From NCBI GenBank assembly GCA_038744685.1, contig JBCDMB010000024.1, positions 1-55,640 of the forward strand: a DNA stretch of 55,640 bases. Direction: 5' to 3'. Origin of the DNA: Verrucomicrobiota bacterium. GTDB lineage: Bacteria > Verrucomicrobiota > Verrucomicrobiia > Opitutales > Puniceicoccaceae. A program made the translations under genes and the position numbers. A model generated the notes under the pieces. That model ran no database searches. It was not told the DNA's origin and was given only the letters and a program-made list of their open reading frames with translations. Below, in pieces: positions 9,885-18,493 of this stretch (position 1 is the stretch's first letter; each line of letters begins with the position of its first letter).

Positions 9885-10968
9885 AGTCAAGTGCGTCTGC
9901 AAAAGGAAAGCTGCCAAGTATCTTCACAAACGGGCAAACGTCATTCAACTCCTCCAAGACGTCGGCAACAGGCGACGACCTTTCATGACCGGAAAACTCA
10001 ATAAAAAATAGGTACTCCCAAGGCTTCTTACGGCTGGGTCTCGATTCAATGTGGCTTAGATTGATTCCCTTCATAGCGAAAGGGCTAAGAGCTTTTTGCA
10101 GTGCTCCAGGTTCGTCCGGTAGCGACAAAACCAAAGCAGTTCTTACGAGCCCTTCTTCCGTTTCACGAACTGCCCCAGGCCTCCCCAAAACGAGGAACCG
10201 AGTACGATTGTTGGATGCATCCTGTATTCCCTTTTCGATGACCGGCAAACCGTATTCCGCTGCGGAAAGAGAACTGGCAATCGCGGCCGCACCCGCCTCC
10301 TTAGAAGCAATCTCGACAGCCTGAGCCGTGCTTGGCGCCTCAATCAGGTCCGCCTTGGACAGATGCCTTGATAGCCATAGCCGACATTGCCCCAAAGCCT
10401 GATCTTTCGAATAGACCTTGGTGATTGTCTCAAGTGGTTCTGCCGAGATCAGACAATGCTCAATCCGAAGACGCTTTTCACCGATAATCCGCAGGCCAGA
10501 ATCAACTAAACAATCCAGAGTCGCGAAGACCGATCCCTGAATCGAGTTTTCGACTGGAACCACTCCAAAATCAACCGATTCCTTTTCAACTGCCTCGAAG
10601 ATCTCAGGGATCGTGCGGAATGCGCGAAACTCGACACTCGAACCAAAACACTCCCGCGCTGCTTGGTGAGTGAACGTCGACTCAGGGCCGAGGTATCCTA
10701 CCGTCAATCTCTTCTGAATGGAGATAGACGCAGAAATAATCTCCCGAAACACCCGCCGAAGAGCAGAATGAGGAAACGATCCGCAACTCTCCGCAAGAGC
10801 TCGTTGGAGCACATTGTCTTCGCGTGCAGGATCAAACACCGGGAGACCGTCGGCAGCCTTGGCCTTCCCAATCTCCGAAGCCAAATCAGCCCGCTCGTCC
10901 AGCAGTTTGACCAACTTACAGTCAATCTCGTCGATCCGTGTCCGTGGTCCTTTGAGAGAGTCACTCAT
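9883..10968 (-). CDS. pheA: Bifunctional chorismate mutase / prephenate dehydratase (P-protein)
   Basis: Converts chorismate to prephenate and then phenylpyruvate for phenylalanine synthesis, in the cytoplasm. 361 aa. An AroQ-type chorismate mutase helix bundle fills residues 1-90 (RIDEIDCKLVKLLDERADLA, then KAKAADGLPVFDPARE). The prephenate dehydratase domain begins at TVGYLGPESTFTHQAA and contains DFGVVPVENSIQGSV and the TRFLVLGR motif. The C-terminal ACT domain contains GALQKALSPFAMKGINLSHI and the phenylalanine-binding ESRP motif, so feedback inhibition by phenylalanine is expected. The start overlaps the scpB stop by 4 bases (ATGA), indicating translational coupling. Confidence 0.94.
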   Translation of the reverse strand: MSDSLKGPRTRIDEIDCKLVKLLDERADLASEIGKAKAADGLPVFDPAREDNVLQRALAESCGSFPHSALRRVFREIISASISIQKRLTVGYLGPESTFTHQAARECFGSSVEFRAFRTIPEIFEAVEKESVDFGVVPVENSIQGSVFATLDCLVDSGLRIIGEKRLRIEHCLISAEPLETITKVYSKDQALGQCRLWLSRHLSKADLIEAPSTAQAVEIASKEAGAAAIASSLSAAEYGLPVIEKGIQDASNNRTRFLVLGRPGAVRETEEGLVRTALVLSLPDEPGALQKALSPFAMKGINLSHIESRPSRKKPWEYLFFIEFSGHERSSPVADVLEELNDVCPFVKILGSFPFADALD

Positions 10969-11714
10969 ACTTGGCTCCCTCCAGCGACTGAATCAGATGA
11001 CCCTCCTACACTGCCATTTCGTTCACTCGGTTCGTCTTCCACTCCCGGAAGGCCCATGTCACCCGTGTCTGGAATCCTCTTCTCCTCGTCATCCGTCAGC
11101 CAAGAAGCTAATCGAGCCGGCGAAAGAACATCCGAAGAAGGTAAACTATCGACGGAAGGTATCCCACAAAACTCTAGAAACTTTTCCGTCGTTCCAAATA
11201 CAGTGGGTCTTCCCGGTAAATCCGCCCTTCCCTTTCCCTCGACCAGGTCATGGTCAGTCAACCGAGACAGAGCACTATCTGCGGAGACTCCACGGATCCT
11301 CTCAATATCTGAGCGAGTGATCGGCTGACGATACGCAATGATGGACAATGTCTCCATGGCAGCCCTGCTGAGGCGGGCGGGCCTAGCCTCTTTCCTTAAG
11401 AGACGAACCGCATCTCCAAAAGCCGGACGAACGACCATGCGAAAACCGTCAGCAGTCTCCGCCAGATCGTATACTGTCTCCCTTAACCGCCAGTCCTCCC
11501 GTAGGTCTTGCAAAATTTTCCTTAGTTTTGCTGTTCCCGGAGGTGGAGGAAGTGTCGAATCCTCCTCAAACGAATCACTCTCAGAAGACCCTGATGCATC
11601 CGCCAGAGATTGCTCATGCGCTTCCGCGAGCACGCGATGGAGTTCCCCGATCGAAAGCGGTTCTGAAGTCGAAAACAATAGCGCCTCGACCGTCTTTTTG
11701 AGTTCAGTTGGCAT
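10965..11714 (-). CDS. scpB: Segregation and condensation protein B
   Basis: Partner of the SMC-ScpA condensin that compacts and segregates the chromosome. 249 aa, a little longer than the usual 180-220. Tandem winged-helix domains cover about residues 1-185 (KKTVEALLFSTSEPLSIGEL; AAMETLSIIAYRQPITRSDI; RGVSADSALSRLTDHDLVE; GRPTVFGTTEKFLEFCG). The remaining 55 residues are acidic, Ser/Gly-rich and probably disordered, as in many ScpB proteins. An acidic insert also lies in the first domain (ADASGSSESDSFEED). scpA is not adjacent, which is unusual since the two normally form one operon. Coupled by a 4-base overlap to pheA. Confidence 0.92.
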   Translation of the reverse strand: MPTELKKTVEALLFSTSEPLSIGELHRVLAEAHEQSLADASGSSESDSFEEDSTLPPPPGTAKLRKILQDLREDWRLRETVYDLAETADGFRMVVRPAFGDAVRLLRKEARPARLSRAAMETLSIIAYRQPITRSDIERIRGVSADSALSRLTDHDLVEGKGRADLPGRPTVFGTTEKFLEFCGIPSVDSLPSSDVLSPARLASWLTDDEEKRIPDTGDMGLPGVEDEPSERNGSVGGSSDSVAGGSQV

Positions 11715-11877
11715 GAAAGCGATTGGTGATAGCGACCAAAAGGTCTGCCGACAATAACTTTTCCCTACTGAGGGACAGCCCTGCGTAAATTGTCTAAGGT
11801 CTACGGAAACGGCTCGGCTCGCTGAGAAAGCGAACCAAACTTTTCATACAAATCAATTGCACCAGCTTCCGGATTTT

Positions 11878-12654
11878 CTAGTCCAATTCCTCAGGGTCTA
11901 GAATCTCAACTTTGTTGAGCTTCGCCCAGAAACTACCGACCGTTACTTCGCCCTGCACCTGAATGGGGTAGACTGGCTGGTCTGTGGAAAACCATAAATT
12001 GACTTCGGAATCGGCACTCTTTTCAAAGACGCCACCGATCTCTCCTGTCTCCGGCCGGATCTTGTAGGTATTGAAACGCCCTGCATCCACTTTGATTCTT
12101 TCCTCTTCGTTGATGGGGAGGGAAATCACAACCGCCTTCTTTCCATCCGTTACTCCAAAGGAATAGACCCCTCCCTCTTCCAGTGGAAGGCTCCTGAAGC
12201 GGTAAACTGCGCCAACCGGGTCGAGGACAGGGCCTTCTGGCAGGGCAATCGGCTCCCTTGCCTCCCCGTAGTTGGAATAGGTCGCCTCCCTATTCTCCCA
12301 ATCGAAAGTCACCTCAATCTCACGCCTTGTCTTTCCCTCTCTTTTGGACTCTTTATAAAAGAGGGTGCGACTGAGATCTTCCGACACCCAGGTATCAATT
12401 CGGGTTCTTACTTTAAAGAATCTGTCAGCAAAGCGATTGGTCCGAACGTGGAAGGAAAAGTGCCAAGCAGATTCACCCTCGTATTCAACAAGATCGTGCA
12501 CCTGAAGCGTCGCGTAACCCACATGAAAAAAGCTCCAGCGTAGGTCGAAACGGAGAGCCTCTCCCGGACTAAAATCCGGCGCTACTACCTCCTCATCGGC
12601 CCGAATATGGTTCACTAAGAGTAGTAGGGCAGTGAGGCCCACGGCGATTTTCAT
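11878..12654 (-). CDS. DUF3108 domain-containing exported protein
   Basis: 258 aa from the ATG at 12654, which opens a short signal peptide (KIAVGLTALLLLVNHIRA). The open frame extends 33 residues upstream, but that part has no signal-like character. The mature part matches the DUF3108 pattern: FSPGEALRFDLRWSFFHVGYATL at the start, a segment with TRIDTWVSEDLSR, then FNTYKIRPETGEIGG and the ending LWFSTDQPVYPIQVQGEV. It is predicted to be an all-beta periplasmic protein. Function unknown; family members are often found near envelope or lipid genes. It sits 163 bases upstream of scpB on the same strand, divergent from nuoA. Confidence 0.75.
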   Translation of the reverse strand: MKIAVGLTALLLLVNHIRADEEVVAPDFSPGEALRFDLRWSFFHVGYATLQVHDLVEYEGESAWHFSFHVRTNRFADRFFKVRTRIDTWVSEDLSRTLFYKESKREGKTRREIEVTFDWENREATYSNYGEAREPIALPEGPVLDPVGAVYRFRSLPLEEGGVYSFGVTDGKKAVVISLPINEEERIKVDAGRFNTYKIRPETGEIGGVFEKSADSEVNLWFSTDQPVYPIQVQGEVTVGSFWAKLNKVEILDPEELD

Positions 12655-12848
12655 AATCACTACTATTTCTGAATCACGAGATGAAGCAACATTTTGGAGT
12701 AGTCGGTTTTGAAGGACCGCCCGATCGGCAGTGGCAATCTGACTGAACCTCACAAACCAAAGATCATGAACTCCGCGAAGAGAATCCCTAGACTACCAAG
12801 AGACCGTTTACACTTGTTCCCAGGTAAAAAGCAGGTATTCACTTTACC

Positions 12849-13223
12849 ATGGCAATTTCCGACTTCCTTCCCGTGCTGATTCAGATCTGCCTGGCGATCC
12901 TCATCGGCGGGCTGATCATCGTTGCAAGCATGGTAATCGGCCAAAAAGGGCGGAAGAATAAGATCAAGGACACCCCATACGAGTGCGGTGTTCCTCCGGC
13001 CGGAAAGTCGCGGACGCGATTTGCAGTTAAATTCTACGTCACCGCTATGCTCTTCATTCTTTTCGATGTCGAGGTAGTCTTCCTCATCCCGTGGGTCCTT
13101 ACCTACCGGGAATTCTTAGCGGCTGGTATCCCAATTGTCGCTCCGATGGCAGTTTTCTTTGGTATTTTCATCATTGGTCTCATCTACGAATTCAAGAAAG
13201 GCGCGATTGAGTGGGAGAAGTAG
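12849..13223 (+). CDS. nuoA: NADH-quinone oxidoreductase subunit A
   Basis: Small membrane subunit of respiratory complex I, 124 aa. Three transmembrane helices (about 7-29, 63-83, 92-113). The conserved loop DTPYECGVPP has the cysteine typical of NuoA/ND3, followed by RFAVKFYVTAMLFILFDVEVVFLIPW with the conserved acidic residues of helix 2. Length is normal. No other nuo gene is in this window: the neighbours are a divergent DUF3108 gene and, 35 bases downstream, the diadenylate cyclase fusion. The gene therefore either acts with a nuo cluster elsewhere or belongs to a split one. The start ATG directly follows a TTTACC run; no strong ribosome site is evident. Confidence 0.93.
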   Translation: MAISDFLPVLIQICLAILIGGLIIVASMVIGQKGRKNKIKDTPYECGVPPAGKSRTRFAVKFYVTAMLFILFDVEVVFLIPWVLTYREFLAAGIPIVAPMAVFFGIFIIGLIYEFKKGAIEWEK

Positions 13224-13258
13224 TCTCCTGAGAGAAGCGGAAGCTGTAGAATCGAGTT

Positions 13259-14614
13259 ATGCAAATCGAGCGCTTCATCACTGCCTCCCGCATCATCGAG
13301 ATCGAGAGCTCTGATCTCTCAGGTGCACTGAGCGAACTACTTGACGTTTGCGAAATCGGAGAACTCGAAACTTATGGAAAGAGGAAGCTCCTGAAGGAAC
13401 TTCTGGATCGGGAGCATACGATCACTACAAACCTCGGGAATGGAGTAGCCCTTCCCCATGTCAGAGTCCCGATGAAGCGCCGTTATATCATGGCGATGGG
13501 ACGGTGCCCACAGGGCCTTACTCACGAAGGGTCTGACGACTATAAAGACGTGAAGCTCGTGCTGCTTCTCCTCGCCTCCGAGAACGCGCGTAACTACCTC
13601 AATGCGTTGGCAGCAATCGCAGGAATTTTCCAAGACAAGACCGTAGTTGAGCGCCTGATGGAGCAGGCAGCACTCCTTGACTTCAAGACCGAGGTCAAGC
13701 GCACGCTCAGCGGAGATCCCCAAAAGCCACGCAGCAAGCCTACTCGAATCAATCGCCTTGTTCTCAAGGAGTCCGAAAAGATTGCTACCAGTGCCCGATG
13801 CAAATCTGTGTTGATTTTCGGCGATACTTTTGCAGGAGGTGTCGAGCTCTCCCAGAGCTTCAAGAATCTAAGGACGGTTCTTGTCACTCAGGCAGGTTCA
13901 GAAACCGTAGAGGAAACCAACGCCGTTAGCGATTATCTTCCCATCCGATCGTTTTCAAATCATCGGATGTCTCAGCTGCGTTCAGCCATTCTCATTGGTC
14001 TGACCAGGGGAATCTTCCAACCTGATGAGCTCATTTGTTGCGTAGGCGGACTACCTCAAAGCAACCGTTTTGACACCATCCTTGTCGTCGATGTGGCTCG
14101 TGAGTTCAGAACCCTGTTTTCTGAACGGTCCCACACCTTACCTCCCTCACTTCGACCAGAAGTGATGGAGCGGGTTCTGGCTATCGCAATGGAGTTAGGT
14201 CTGGAGGGCCGAGAAGGAAAGAAAGTGGGCTGCCTTTTTGTTCTCGGCGACACCAACAAGGTCCTCGAGTTCTCGAAGCCCCTCGTTCTCAATCCATTCT
14301 ACGGATACCGCGAAGAGGATCGGAACGTTCTGAATCCGTTCATGGACGAAACTGTCAAAGAGTTTTCTTCGATCGATGGAGCCTTTATCATACGGGGGAA
14401 CGGTGTAATCGAGGCGGCAGGCACTCTCCTTCGCACTTCCGACTCGCCAGACCTCCCTGGAGGACTGGGTGCGCGCCATGCCGCCGCCGCTGCGGTCACA
14501 AAAAGCACTCGAAGCCTCGCGATTGCTGTTTCTGAGAGCACTGGCCAGGTGACGCTTTTCTCCAACGGAGATATGATCTCTCTCCTAGGGTATCCGGTTG
14601 GCGGTAATTTTTGA
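13259..14614 (+). CDS. PTS EIIA-like domain + PK_C-like domain + diadenylate cyclase (DacZ-type) fusion
   Basis: 451-aa cytosolic protein with three parts. Residues 1-150 resemble a fructose/Ntr-type EIIA domain, with the phospho-acceptor histidine in GVALPHVRV (H67). Residues about 165-285 look like the pyruvate-kinase C-terminal-like fold (KSVLIFGDTFAGGVELSQSF; TILVVDVAREF). Residues about 295-451 match a diadenylate cyclase (DAC) domain: GREGKKVGCLFVLGD, LNPFYGY, the DGA motif (D373-A375), and GARHAAAA where DisA/CdaA have GTRHR, then LAIAVSESTGQVTLF. The middle plus C-terminal parts resemble archaeal DacZ. The expected reaction is 2 ATP to c-di-AMP, a regulator of potassium and osmotic balance. 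The third residue of the RHR motif is alanine (A408). Followed 50 bases later by rpmG. Confidence 0.82.
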   Translation: MQIERFITASRIIEIESSDLSGALSELLDVCEIGELETYGKRKLLKELLDREHTITTNLGNGVALPHVRVPMKRRYIMAMGRCPQGLTHEGSDDYKDVKLVLLLLASENARNYLNALAAIAGIFQDKTVVERLMEQAALLDFKTEVKRTLSGDPQKPRSKPTRINRLVLKESEKIATSARCKSVLIFGDTFAGGVELSQSFKNLRTVLVTQAGSETVEETNAVSDYLPIRSFSNHRMSQLRSAILIGLTRGIFQPDELICCVGGLPQSNRFDTILVVDVAREFRTLFSERSHTLPPSLRPEVMERVLAIAMELGLEGREGKKVGCLFVLGDTNKVLEFSKPLVLNPFYGYREEDRNVLNPFMDETVKEFSSIDGAFIIRGNGVIEAAGTLLRTSDSPDLPGGLGARHAAAAAVTKSTRSLAIAVSESTGQVTLFSNGDMISLLGYPVGGNF

Positions 14615-14664
14615 TTGCAGCCCGAGGGTAAGAACCCTTTTCTCGAAGGTTTCTCACTTCCACC

Positions 14665-14841
14665 ATGCCACGCGATACCATCATTCTCGAATGCACTGAA
14701 GCCCGCGCAGAAAACCAGCGCCCTTCCCGCTACATGTCGACCCGCAACAAGAAGCTCCAGACTGAGCGGGTCGAGAAAAAGAAATACAACCGCTACCTCA
14801 AGCGGCATACGCTACATCGCGAGCTTAAGAGTGCTAAATAG
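14665..14841 (+). CDS. rpmG: 50S ribosomal protein L33
   Basis: A 58-aa reading frame reads MPRDTIILECTEARAENQRP and continues with SRYMSTRNKKLQTERVEKKK, then YNRYLKRHTLHRELKSAK. The pattern [E-C-T-E], [Y-x-S-T-R-N-K] and [K-K-Y-x-R-x-L-K-R-H-T] is that of bacterial L33, which binds 23S rRNA near the E site. It has a cysteine at position 10 but no CxxC pairs, so it is a zinc-free (C-minus) type. A purine-rich stretch (TCGAAGG) lies 14-20 bases upstream of the ATG. It stands between the diadenylate cyclase fusion and rph, an uncommon location. Confidence 0.93.
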   Translation: MPRDTIILECTEARAENQRPSRYMSTRNKKLQTERVEKKKYNRYLKRHTLHRELKSAK

Positions 14842-14942
14842 GGTCAGTCGGTATCGCCGAGAGCTAGACGGAATCCGGTGGGCAACAGGCTCGTCTCATT
14901 CTGGCTTACCACTAGCGGTTCCGTATTTACCTACGCGCAGGG

Positions 14943-15674
14943 ATGACTGATCTCCCTAGGCCGGACGGCCGGCAGAACAACGAGCTCCGCACCGTCACTT
15001 TTGAACCGGGGATTGCGCCCAATGCCACCGGTTCGGTTCTGACTGCTTTTGGAAATACCCGAGTGATTTGTTCGGCAACCTTTGAGAAAAAGGTTCCCAG
15101 ATGGATGCAGACTCAGAAAGTAGAAGGCGGCTGGGCCTCCGCGGAGTATTCGATGCTTCCCTACTCCACCCATGAGAGAAAGCAACGAGATATCTCCCGT
15201 GGGAAGCAGGACGGTAGAGGAATCGAGATCCAGCGCCTTATCGGTAGATCTTTGCGGGCAGTTCTGGATCTGAAAAAGATTCCCGGTCATACCTTATGGG
15301 TCGATTGCGACGTTCTTCAAGCCGACGGCGGCACCCGGACCGCCTCTATTTCCGGTGCCTATGTAGCGGCTCAAATGGCCGTTCAACGCTTGATCAGGGA
15401 TGGTGTCCTGGCGGAAAACCCCTTCCGGGACTCGATTGCAGCTGTGAGCGTTGGCGTGTTTTACGATACTTCAGTGCTGGATCTTAACTACGCAGAAGAC
15501 GTAGCGGCTTCGGTTGACTTCAATGTTGTCATGACGGGAGGCGGTGAATTTGTCGAACTTCAGGGAACTGGCGAAGAAGCCACATTTAGTGAGACCCAGC
15601 TTGCAGAGTTGATTGGTCTCGCAAAGAAGGGAATCGGAGAGTTGACCGAACTCCAGAAAGCAGCCCTTCTCTAA
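14943..15674 (+). CDS. rph: Ribonuclease PH
   Basis: Phosphate-dependent 3'-5' exoribonuclease that trims tRNA precursors and rRNA. 243 aa, full length. Motifs: RPDGRQNNELRTV at the N-terminus, GNTRVICSATFEKKVPRWM, RGKQDGRGIEIQRLIGRSLR (phosphate and RNA binding arginines), DCDVLQADGGTRTASISGAY (active-site Asp region) and DLNYAEDVAASVDFNVVMTG near the end. The ATG at 14943 gives the normal N-terminus MTDLPRPDGR and is preceded by GCAGGG. Plus-strand neighbours are rpmG upstream and, 16 bases downstream, sucC. Confidence 0.96.
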   Translation: MTDLPRPDGRQNNELRTVTFEPGIAPNATGSVLTAFGNTRVICSATFEKKVPRWMQTQKVEGGWASAEYSMLPYSTHERKQRDISRGKQDGRGIEIQRLIGRSLRAVLDLKKIPGHTLWVDCDVLQADGGTRTASISGAYVAAQMAVQRLIRDGVLAENPFRDSIAAVSVGVFYDTSVLDLNYAEDVAASVDFNVVMTGGGEFVELQGTGEEATFSETQLAELIGLAKKGIGELTELQKAALL

Positions 15675-15690
15675 CTTTCTACAGGCACCA

Positions 15691-16905
15691 ATGAACATTC
15701 ACGAGTATCAAGCAAAACGTCTCTTTTCAGAATACCGAATCCCCGTTCCCAGAGGATACGCCGCACAAAACACCCGTGAATGCGACGCAGCTATAGCCCA
15801 CTTCTCGAACGGCGAAAAAATCGTCGTAAAAGCTCAGATTCATGCGGGAGGCAGAGGAAAAGGTCACTTTACCGACGGCTTCCAGGGAGGAGTCAAAATT
15901 GCAAAAAGTCACGACGAGGCCAGGGAATTTGCAGGGCACATGCTGGGCAACACTTTGATTACAAAACAGACCGGCCCATCAGGGAGGAAAGTTCAGACTG
16001 TCTATTTTTCCGAAGCCTCAGAAATCGAGAAAGAGTACTACCTCGCGATTCTTCTCGATAGAAAGACCGCACAGACTGTAATCATCGCGTCCACAGAGGG
16101 TGGCATGGATATCGAAGAGGTGGCCGAGAAATCACCCGAAAAGATTATCCGAGTTTTTGTCCCGCCGACTCTTGGATTGCGACATCACCAAGCCCGGAGA
16201 ATCGCTTTTTCCCTCGGCTTCGAAGGAGCACTTGTGAAGGAAATGGCACGTTTACTCGCGCAGCTCTACTCCCTTTATTGGGAGAAGAACGCGATGATGG
16301 TCGAGATCAACCCCCTCGTTGTGACGAAAGGAGGGAGTCTGGAAGCTTTGGATGCAAAGGTATCTTTTGATGAAAACGCGATCTTCCAGCACCCGGACAT
16401 ACAGCAGTTGCGGGATCTCAATGAAGAGGATCCTAAAGAAATTGAAGCATCCCAGTTCAACCTGAGCTACATCGCGCTGGACGGTAACATTGCCTGCATG
16501 GTCAACGGAGCAGGTTTGGCCATGGCAACGATGGACATCATCAAATATTTTGGTGGAGATCCTGCCAACTTCCTCGACGTGGGCGGAGGAGCATCCGAAG
16601 AACAGGTGACCAACGCTTTCCGCATAATTAACAGCGATCCAAATGTGGAAGGAATACTTGTAAATATTTTTGGAGGCATCATGCAGTGCGACGTAATTGC
16701 CCGCGGAATAATAGCCGCAGCCAAAAACATCGAGTTGAAGGTCCCTCTCGTTGTAAGGCTTGAGGGAACGAATGTTGAACAGGGCAAAAAGTTGCTCTCT
16801 GAGAGCGGAATGGCACTCCATGCAGCGGACTCGCTCTCTGCCGCAGCTGAGAAGATTGTCCAACTTGTCGCAAATGGCGACGAGAGTTTTTCCCCGGAAA
16901 TTTAA
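15691..16905 (+). CDS. sucC: Succinyl-CoA synthetase beta subunit (ADP-forming type)
   Basis: Beta subunit of the TCA-cycle enzyme that converts succinyl-CoA and phosphate to succinate with formation of ATP or GTP. 404 aa. Residues 1-220 form the ATP-grasp domain ([41 protein letters not shown]). The C-terminal part forms the ligase domain with the glycine-rich loop [13 protein letters not shown] and [16 protein letters not shown] that face the alpha subunit. Followed 20 bases later by sucD. The TCA genes commonly next to sucCD in other groups are missing here; ribosome and RNase genes precede it instead. Confidence 0.97.
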   Translation: MNIHEYQAKRLFSEYRIPVPRGYAAQNTRECDAAIAHFSNGEKIVVKAQIHAGGRGKGHFTDGFQGGVKIAKSHDEAREFAGHMLGNTLITKQTGPSGRKVQTVYFSEASEIEKEYYLAILLDRKTAQTVIIASTEGGMDIEEVAEKSPEKIIRVFVPPTLGLRHHQARRIAFSLGFEGALVKEMARLLAQLYSLYWEKNAMMVEINPLVVTKGGSLEALDAKVSFDENAIFQHPDIQQLRDLNEEDPKEIEASQFNLSYIALDGNIACMVNGAGLAMATMDIIKYFGGDPANFLDVGGGASEEQVTNAFRIINSDPNVEGILVNIFGGIMQCDVIARGIIAAAKNIELKVPLVVRLEGTNVEQGKKLLSESGMALHAADSLSAAAEKIVQLVANGDESFSPEI

Positions 16906-16925
16906 GTCCCGAAGATCGAATCGTC

Positions 16926-17810
16926 ATGAGTATTCTCGTAAACAAAGACACCCGCGTAGTCGTCCAGGGAATTACAGGAAAGGCAGGCGCCTTTCATGCC
17001 GGACAATGCCTTGAGTATGGCACTAACATCGTAGCCGGGGTCACGCCTGGAAAAGGTGGGTTGAAATTCGAAGAAAAAGTCCCCGTTTTTAACACGCTTT
17101 CAGAAGCCGTTGAAGAAACCAGAGCAAACTGTTCGGTGATCTTTGTTCCACCTTCTTTTGCCGCAGATTCGATCCTTGAGGCGATCGACGCAGAGATCGA
17201 ATTAGTCATCTGCATAACCGAAGGCATACCCGTTCGGGACATGGCCGAAGTGCGCCGACGACTTTATTTCCATAACACCAAGACCCGCCTGATCGGACCC
17301 AACTGCCCGGGAATCATTACACCAGGAGAATGCAAAATTGGAATCATGCCTGGATACATTCACAAGCCAGGCCGGGTAGGAGTCGTTTCGCGATCAGGAA
17401 CCCTCACTTACGAGGCCGTATGGCAGCTCACCCAGCGGGGAGTCGGACAATCGACCTGCATTGGAATTGGTGGAGATCCGATTAATGGTACCAGTCACAC
17501 CGATGCTCTCCGCCTCTTCAACGAAGATCCTGAGACGGACGCCGTGATCATGATTGGAGAAATCGGTGGAACAGCCGAAGAAGAAGCGGCCACGTTCGTA
17601 AAGCAGCATATGAACAAGCCCGTGGCCGCATTTATAGCAGGTGCGACCGCCCCTCCTGGAAGAAGAATGGGGCACGCAGGAGCGATCGTGTCTGGAGGTG
17701 AAGGAACCGCTGAAAGTAAAATTCATGCGCTGAAAGACGCGGGAATAGAAGTCGCGCCTACCCCTTCCGATATGGCCGATGCTCTCCTAAACGTCTACGC
17801 CCCTTCGTAA
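16926..17810 (+). CDS. sucD: Succinyl-CoA synthetase alpha subunit
   Basis: Alpha subunit, binds CoA and carries the phosphohistidine. 294 aa, normal size. A CoA-binding Rossmann domain fills residues 1-125 ([32 protein letters not shown]). The ligase domain includes [28 protein letters not shown] and the active-site histidine motif [20 protein letters not shown]. Ends 36 bases before the lycopene-cyclase-domain gene and pairs with sucC. Confidence 0.97.
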   Translation: MSILVNKDTRVVVQGITGKAGAFHAGQCLEYGTNIVAGVTPGKGGLKFEEKVPVFNTLSEAVEETRANCSVIFVPPSFAADSILEAIDAEIELVICITEGIPVRDMAEVRRRLYFHNTKTRLIGPNCPGIITPGECKIGIMPGYIHKPGRVGVVSRSGTLTYEAVWQLTQRGVGQSTCIGIGGDPINGTSHTDALRLFNEDPETDAVIMIGEIGGTAEEEAATFVKQHMNKPVAAFIAGATAPPGRRMGHAGAIVSGGEGTAESKIHALKDAGIEVAPTPSDMADALLNVYAPS

Positions 17811-17846
17811 GAGCCGAAAAGGCGGATCCTCAGAGAACAGAGTATT

Positions 17847-18239
17847 TTGGATGGCGACCTTTACAGCAATTGGCTACCCAACCACTTGTATTACCTCGTT
17901 CATTTAGTTGGATGGATGGGACCCGTTCTCCTCCTCCAATGGTTGGTTGGTTGGAAAATCCTGAAAGCGAACAAACGATCGATACTTTGGCCCGTTTTCA
18001 TCATTGGCACCTACCTCATTGCTACCGACGTCGTTGCCGTTAGCCTCGGGATCTGGTTTTTCGATCCGGAATTGATTCTCTCCGGCGCAGTAGATCAAGA
18101 AAGCTCGCCGTTTCTGTTTTTCTTGTTCCAACCTTTCGGAGTTCCTCTGGAGGAGTGGCTGTTTTTCTACCTTACAGCCGCGCTTTGTGCGCAGAGCTTT
18201 ATCCTATTTCTACCAGAGAGATTTCGCCAAGGAATCTAG
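17847..18239 (+). CDS. Single lycopene cyclase domain protein (CrtYc/d- or CarR-like)
   Basis: 130-aa membrane protein with three predicted helices (about 13-36, 45-73, 105-123). The pattern LYYLVHLVGWMGPVLL, then WPVFIIGTYLIATDVVAVSLGIWFF, then GVPLEEWLFFYLTAAL is that of lycopene cyclase domains; the PLEE motif holds the putative catalytic acids. Active enzymes of this class carry two such domains, fused (CrtY-B, CarR) or as a pair (CrtYc plus CrtYd). Only one is present here, so a partner elsewhere or a homodimer is needed. The start is TTG at 17847; the nearest ATG (17851) is out of frame, and the first in-frame ATG would cut into helix 1. It is the last gene of the sucCD run. Confidence 0.72.
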   Translation: MDGDLYSNWLPNHLYYLVHLVGWMGPVLLLQWLVGWKILKANKRSILWPVFIIGTYLIATDVVAVSLGIWFFDPELILSGAVDQESSPFLFFLFQPFGVPLEEWLFFYLTAALCAQSFILFLPERFRQGI

Positions 18240-18318
18240 AGGACTAGAGTAGAGAAAACTGCGGAAATAATCCTGTCGTTGTTTCAACGACTAGAAACAA
18301 AAAGTCGAGAACGAGCGT

Positions 18319-18441
18319 TCAATCATCGCCAAAAGTGCGGTTCCACAAAAACTCTCCTAATAAAAGAGTCGCACCCGTGCCGATCGCGCCAAGTGCCATC
18401 AAAGGACCGAGCCAGCCGTTCACCACCATTGTCCATTCCAT
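18319..18441 (-). CDS. Possible small single-span membrane protein
   Basis: A 40-residue frame (MEWTMVVNGWLGPLMALGAI and then GTGATLLLGEFLWNRTFGDD) would give one glycine-rich transmembrane helix with an acidic tail. The frame stays open upstream to an ATG at 18573, which would make 84 aa but overlap the HPt gene in antisense. No clear ribosome site precedes either start. It fills the 254-base gap between the lycopene-cyclase-domain gene and the HPt gene. No family recognised; it may be a chance frame. Confidence 0.3.
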   Translation of the reverse strand: MEWTMVVNGWLGPLMALGAIGTGATLLLGEFLWNRTFGDD

Positions 18442-18493
18442 AGGCCGAAAATCCAGCTTGTCGGAGAGTTCCGCAAGACTTAATTTCCCCTCG

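Noticed and set aside
11338-11757. 139-aa frame antisense to scpB
   Set aside because: Arg/Ser-rich translation of the opposite strand of a clear gene; no family pattern.
18335-18493. N-terminal extension of the HPt protein
   Set aside because: Low-complexity, no HPt character, and it faces a possible antisense frame. The ATG at 18494 gives a compact domain.
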